27,032 nucleotides of DNA from Clostridia bacterium (lineage in GTDB: Bacteria; Bacillota_A; Clostridia; Peptostreptococcales; JAAYPU01): the NCBI GenBank assembly GCA_022360735.1, contig JAKSCF010000400.1, forward strand, positions 1 through 27,032, read 5' to 3'. Below the pieces are notes generated by a model, which was not told where the DNA came from, did no database searches, and was given only the letters and a program-made list of their open reading frames with translations. Below are positions 23,455-27,032 of the stretch, piece after piece (within the stretch, counting starts at the first letter, position 1; each line of letters opens with the position of its first letter). A program made the position numbers and the translations under genes.

Positions 23455-24453
23455 ATGAAAAAAGGAATTTCTATCTTAATGATGATGATGTTAATTATTG
23501 GATTACTAGCCGGATGTGGCTCAGAGAGCAGTACACAACCGAAGGAGGGTGAGACAATAACGCTGAAATTGGCTAACAATTCGCCGGTAGGAGAATCAAG
23601 AGATTTAGCAGCACTGAAATTTGCTGAACTTGTTGAGGAAAAAACAAATGGCAAAGTTGTAGTGGAAGTATTTTCAGGCGGAACGCTGGGGTCTTGGAGA
23701 GATACGGTTGAGGGATTGAAACCAGGAATTGTCAATGTGGTTCTTGAGAGTTTAGGGACAATATCAGCCTATACGGAACTGGCCAATATTGACGCAGTCC
23801 CTTTTTTATACAGAGATGACGACCATTTTAAAAAAGTATGGTATAGAGATTTAGGAAATGAAATATTAGAGAAAGCAGGTCAGGAAGGTGGATTTGAAAT
23901 GCTTGGGCCCATGTATAGAGGTGCAAGATATGTAACGAGTAAAAAGAATATTGCTACAGCTAGTGATTTAAATGGATTTAAAATAAGAGTACCTAATATT
24001 AGAATATACATGAGAACTTGGGAGAAGCTTGGAGCCATAGCTACACCAATGAATTTTACAGAAGTATATACCGGGATACAACAAGGTACTGTTGATGGCC
24101 AAGAAAACCCATTACAAGTTTCATATGCAGCTGCATTATACGAAGTGTGCCCATATCTCATCAATACAAAGCACGTTTATAGCGTTGATACGTTTATATT
24201 TGATAGAGATTACTTTGCAAGCCTGCCGGAAGAGACACAAGGAGCTATCAAAGAAGCAGCTAGTGAGGCAGGCTTATGGAGAACTGACTTTGTTATAGAA
24301 ATGGACGATCAAATAATAAAAGATTTTGAGTCAAAAGGCGTAACATTTGTAGAGCCTGAAATAGATACATTTAAAGTGCTCGTACAGGATATAGTAGAAG
24401 AAGAATTCCCTGACTTAGTAGATTTTGTAAAGAAAATAGAAGCCGTTCAATAA
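23455..24453 (+). CDS. TRAP transporter solute-binding lipoprotein, DctP family
   Basis: About 332 residues; the ATG at 23455 lies six bases after GGAGG, and 23452 is a neighbouring alternative. The signal is lipoprotein type with lipobox LLAGC. DctP landmarks: LKLANNSPVGESRDLAALKF, the FSGGTLGSWRDTVEGL loop, the MYRGARYVTSKK strand, KIRVPNIRIYMRTWEKLGA with the conserved carboxylate-binding Arg, and QQGTVDGQENP. Such proteins capture small carboxylates or, in some branches, polyols and sugar acids, for a secondary transporter driven by ion gradients. It is preceded by an extra, unused AAAGGAGGG near 23391. Confidence 0.9.
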   Translation: MKKGISILMMMMLIIGLLAGCGSESSTQPKEGETITLKLANNSPVGESRDLAALKFAELVEEKTNGKVVVEVFSGGTLGSWRDTVEGLKPGIVNVVLESLGTISAYTELANIDAVPFLYRDDDHFKKVWYRDLGNEILEKAGQEGGFEMLGPMYRGARYVTSKKNIATASDLNGFKIRVPNIRIYMRTWEKLGAIATPMNFTEVYTGIQQGTVDGQENPLQVSYAAALYEVCPYLINTKHVYSVDTFIFDRDYFASLPEETQGAIKEAASEAGLWRTDFVIEMDDQIIKDFESKGVTFVEPEIDTFKVLVQDIVEEEFPDLVDFVKKIEAVQ

Positions 24454-24499
24454 ATACGACACACATTTTATTAATTTTTAAGTGGCAAGGATTGTTTGT

Positions 24500-24528
24500 A
24501 ATAAGGGTGTATGTTATGCACTCTTATT
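24500..24528 (+). promoter_or_regulatory. Intercistronic stem-loop between dctP and dctQ
   Basis: ATAAGGGTG (24501-24509) pairs with CACTCTTAT (24519-24527) with one G-U pair and a nine-base loop. No T-run follows, so it is probably an RNA-stabilising or processing hairpin that favours the binding protein, not a full terminator. Confidence 0.5.
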
Positions 24529-24549
24529 GTTCTCTAAGGAGGTACCCCG

Positions 24550-25038
24550 ATGAAAAGAGTATTAGATGTAATAGAAAAGACAGTTACCGGTTTGTCGGTA
24601 GTGCTTTTTGTAGTAATGGTGTTTTCAATATTTATGCAAGTCTTTTTAAGATATGCATTAAATACCGGAAACTCTTGGGCTGAAGAAATAGCAAGATATT
24701 GCTTCGTGTGGCTTGTTTTATTAGGAGCTTCTGTAGCAATGAGAAAAGGGAGACATATGAGGATTGATTATTTTATAAATCTTATACCATTAAAGATAAG
24801 AATAGTTGTAGAGACAGTTCTTAATTTAGGCTTAATAATTTTTTTATTGGTTATAGTGAGATACGGTAGTGAATTAGCCGGCATGACGCATAGACAATTA
24901 TCTACAGGGTTGGAAATGCCAATGTCCATACCGTATTCAGCAATATCTGTTGGCGGTTTTCTAATTCTATTATTCTTAATTGAGAGTATGATTATTGGGT
25001 ATAAATTTAATTTTCAAAAGTTAAAGGAGGGGAAATAA
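24550..25038 (+). CDS. TRAP transporter small membrane subunit, DctQ family
   Basis: 162 residues with four predicted membrane helices (about 12-35, 48-68, 86-108 and 126-150). The family motif lies in the first loop: NSWAEEIARYCFVWLVLLGAS followed by AMRKGRHMRIDYFI. The ATG at 24550 follows AAGGAGG with normal spacing. DctQ binds DctM and is needed for transport with the binding protein upstream. Its stop lies three bases before the dctM start, with AAAGGAGGGG inside its last codons. Confidence 0.9.
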   Translation: MKRVLDVIEKTVTGLSVVLFVVMVFSIFMQVFLRYALNTGNSWAEEIARYCFVWLVLLGASVAMRKGRHMRIDYFINLIPLKIRIVVETVLNLGLIIFLLVIVRYGSELAGMTHRQLSTGLEMPMSIPYSAISVGGFLILLFLIESMIIGYKFNFQKLKEGK

Positions 25039-25041
25039 ATT

Positions 25042-26322
25042 ATGTCAACAGTATTGATAGCAGTTCTTTTAGTTTTAGCGATTTTAGGAGTTCCCATTGG
25101 ATTTGCTATTGGAATAGGTTGCCTGGCTGCTTTAATGTATAATGGATCATTACCGTTGGTAGTCATTCCACAAAAAATATTTAATGGAATAGATTCTTTC
25201 CCCATATTAGCAATACCTTTTTTTATTCTTGCAGGTAACATAATGACTCATGGTGGATTAAATAAAAAAATAATTGATTTTGCAAACTCAATAGTTGGTT
25301 GGGTAACAGGGAGTTTGGCAATGGTTACGGTTGTAGCCTCAATGTTTTTTGCAGCTATTTCAGGATCAGCTGTTGCAACTGTTTCAGCTGTAGGAGGTGT
25401 AACGATTCCTGCAATGAAAAAGGAAGGATATAAACCTTCTTTAGCGGCAGCTATAGCTTCCTCTGCCGCAGTTTGCGGACCAATTATACCGCCGAGTATT
25501 CCTCTTATCGTGTATGGAGCGGCATTGGGGATGTCTATAAGTGATTTGTTTCTCGGAGCGGTACTTCCTGGGATTATACTTGGTATAGTGCTGTGTATGG
25601 TTGCTTATATTATGGCAAACAAAACAGGAGCACCGAGACAAGGAACTTTTAATGGAAAAAACGTTTTAAGGACTGGAAAAGATGGATTTTGGGCACTCAT
25701 CATGCCAATTATCATTTTAGGAGGAATTTTCGGTGGTATATTTACACCAACGGAGGCTTCGGTTATCGCTGTTGTCTATTCACTGATAGTTGGTTTTTTT
25801 ATATATAAAAACATGAAATTGTCTAGTTTGTATAGCGTTATTTCCGATTCAGTAGTTGCAACATCTTCTATCATGATTATTCTTGCAACTTCAAAAGTAT
25901 CCAGTTGGATAGTGGTATCAGATCACTTGCCTGAGGTTCTGACAAAAGGAATATTAAGTTTGACAACAGGAAGCGTTGGAATCTTTATTATGATTAATAT
26001 TATTTTACTGATTATTGGTTGTTTGATGGAAGCAAATGCTGCAATAGTAATATTGACGCCTGTATTGATACCGCTAGTGACTGAAATAGGTATGTCGCCC
26101 TTACAATTTGGGATTATTATGACTTTTAACCTTAGCTTAGGATTGCTAACGCCGCCTGTTGGGGCAAGTGTGCTTATAGGTAATGACTTGGCAGGGGAAA
26201 AGATGGAGCGTACCATTGCTTCGACGGTGCCATTCTTTATTATAGGATTGATCATACTAATGGGCATTACTTTTGTTCCAGGATTAACCACATGGTTACC
26301 TTCTGTATTGGGAGGTAAATAA
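25042..26322 (+). CDS. TRAP transporter large membrane subunit, DctM family
   Basis: 426 residues, full length for DctM, with about twelve hydrophobic helices. Landmarks: GVPIGFAIGIGCLAALM at the start, AIPFFILAGNIMTHGGLNKK, the FFAAISGSAVATVSAVGGVT hairpin with GxSG-like signature, AAVCGPIIPPSIPLIVYG, PTEASVIAVVYSL, and a C-terminal GLLTPPVGASVLIG. It is the ion-coupled transport channel of the TRAP system. Translation is probably coupled to dctQ. Nothing is missing. Confidence 0.92.
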   Translation: MSTVLIAVLLVLAILGVPIGFAIGIGCLAALMYNGSLPLVVIPQKIFNGIDSFPILAIPFFILAGNIMTHGGLNKKIIDFANSIVGWVTGSLAMVTVVASMFFAAISGSAVATVSAVGGVTIPAMKKEGYKPSLAAAIASSAAVCGPIIPPSIPLIVYGAALGMSISDLFLGAVLPGIILGIVLCMVAYIMANKTGAPRQGTFNGKNVLRTGKDGFWALIMPIIILGGIFGGIFTPTEASVIAVVYSLIVGFFIYKNMKLSSLYSVISDSVVATSSIMIILATSKVSSWIVVSDHLPEVLTKGILSLTTGSVGIFIMINIILLIIGCLMEANAAIVILTPVLIPLVTEIGMSPLQFGIIMTFNLSLGLLTPPVGASVLIGNDLAGEKMERTIASTVPFFIIGLIILMGITFVPGLTTWLPSVLGGK

Positions 26323-26361
26323 AATATGCACCTATGAAACACTTCAGGAAGGAAGGGTAAA

Positions 26362-27032
26362 ATGAACAAAACAGAGGAGAAAAAAATGGACAAAAATATT
26401 GAAAATGTAGAAGAAAGAGCCTATAGAATTCGGAAGAATGCTATCCGAATGGGTGAAGTTCAACAGCAAGGTTTTATTGCTCAAGCACTTGGTGTGGCAG
26501 ATGTTATGGCAGTTGCCTATTTTCATGCGATGAATTATCTGCCACAAGAGCCAAATTGGGAAGGTCGTGATCGCTTTCTCTTGTCTGTGGGGCATATTGC
26601 CATTGGTCACTATGCAGCACTTGCCGAAGCAGGTTTTATTCCGGAAGATGAACTTGACACATATGCATGTGATGACAGCCGTCTGCCCATGTCAGGAATG
26701 ACATCCTATACCCCGGGGATGGAAATGTCCGGTGGTTCAATTGGACTTGGTTTGCCCATGGCAGTTGGAATGGGTTTTGGCTTGAAACAAAAAAAGTCTT
26801 CTTCTTTAGTCTATACGCTTATGGGAGATGGAGAACTTGCTGAGGGGCCTACCTGGGAAGCTGCTATATCGGCAGCAAATTACAATTTAGATAATGTAAT
26901 AGCTATTATTGATGTCAATGGCATTCAGGCAGACGGTCTAACCGTTAATATAATGAATACGGAACCACTACATGAAAAGTTTGAAGCTTTTGGGTGGTAT
27001 GTTCAGCGGGTGGATGGTAATGACCTTTCGGC
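26362..27032 (+). CDS. Transketolase N-terminal subunit (split transketolase), 3'-truncated by window end
   Basis: About 223 residues are visible; the frame is open to the last base. It matches the thiamine-diphosphate-binding half: SVGHIAIGHYAALAEAGF, LPMSGMTSYTPGMEMSGGSI followed by GLGLPMAVGMGFGL, and the ThDP motif MGDGELAEGPTWEAAISAAN then NLDNVIAIIDVNG. Length and start match two-gene (split) transketolases, where a second gene encodes the C-terminal half; that would lie just beyond the window. The start could be the ATG at 26362 after GGAAGGG, or the in-frame ATG at 26386 after AGAGGAG. Split transketolases beside TRAP genes and an SDR usually serve a dedicated catabolic route, such as transfer of a two-carbon unit from an unusual ketose or ketose phosphate. 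Confidence 0.88.
   Translation, partial: MNKTEEKKMDKNIENVEERAYRIRKNAIRMGEVQQQGFIAQALGVADVMAVAYFHAMNYLPQEPNWEGRDRFLLSVGHIAIGHYAALAEAGFIPEDELDTYACDDSRLPMSGMTSYTPGMEMSGGSIGLGLPMAVGMGFGLKQKKSSSLVYTLMGDGELAEGPTWEAAISAANYNLDNVIAIIDVNGIQADGLTVNIMNTEPLHEKFEAFGWYVQRVDGNDLS

Noticed and set aside
24492..24683. 63-codon plus-strand frame overlapping the dctQ start
   Set aside because: The frame runs through the intercistronic hairpin and into dctQ out of frame, with no ribosome site; dctQ itself has a perfect AAGGAGG.
25923..26393. 156-codon minus-strand open frame opposite dctM
   Set aside because: It lies almost wholly over a strongly supported DctM gene, has no ribosome site and its composition is the reverse image of hydrophobic codons.
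1..27032. tRNA or rRNA genes, CRISPR arrays, insertion sequences or prophage genes
   Set aside because: None was recognised on reading both strands; spacing between genes is filled by leaders, terminators and promoters only.

Overview
The window looks like a low-GC (about 38-40% by eye) Firmicute chromosome, most likely an anaerobic Clostridia/Lachnospirales-type organism. The grounds are strong AGGAGG ribosome sites before nearly every gene, frequent AGA and ATA codons, tight same-strand operons, YesM/YesN-type two-component genes, lipoprotein-anchored binding proteins and rho-independent terminators with T-runs. The taxonomic placement is inference. The first ~142 bases do not fit: they are ~55% GC and read on the minus strand as a fragment of a repeat-rich Gram-negative-style surface or autotransporter protein. 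I read this as a chimeric contig end that has replaced the start of the first gene.

Layout. (1) 81-3103: a 5'-truncated YesN-type AraC response regulator (+) facing tail-to-tail a YesM-type sensor kinase (-). (2) 3104-3468: divergent promoter region. (3) 3469-9169: a carbohydrate ABC importer with a lipoprotein, a terminator and structured leader, two permeases and two different ATPases, both with Glu in place of the Q-loop Gln. The second ATPase carries a 20-base A-run inside its coding sequence. (4) 9211-20985: eleven catabolic genes. They are an EltD-like polyol dehydrogenase, an EryI/RpiB-type isomerase, DhaK, an EryA-like FGGY kinase, DhaL, a XylB-like FGGY kinase, an AraM-like dehydrogenase, AraD, a D-2-hydroxyacid dehydrogenase, AraB and a FucA-like aldolase, ended by a strong hairpin at 21046-21104. 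(5) 21230-21442: a lone 70-codon gene with its own terminator. (6) 21576-22283: a GntR/FCD repressor (-). (7) 22599-27032: a divergent operon with an SDR dehydrogenase, the TRAP transporter DctP-DctQ-DctM and the N-terminal half of a split transketolase running off the window.

How the genes may work together (inference). The two-component system senses an extracellular signal and may switch on the ABC operon. The imported sugar alcohol would be oxidised by the EltD-like enzyme to a ketose such as erythrulose, phosphorylated by DhaK/DhaL or an FGGY kinase, and isomerised by the EryI-like protein to D-erythrose 4-phosphate. A second, pentose arm (AraB, AraD and probably the XylB-like kinase) would bring ketopentoses to D-xylulose 5-phosphate, and the FucA-like aldolase would cleave ketose 1-phosphates to DHAP and an aldehyde. 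No gene for AraA, EryH/LerI or DhaM is present, so the route cannot be closed from this window alone. The GntR-TRAP-SDR-transketolase unit is a separate catabolic system for a small, probably acidic or polyol-derived substrate that enters the pentose phosphate pool through a ketol transfer.
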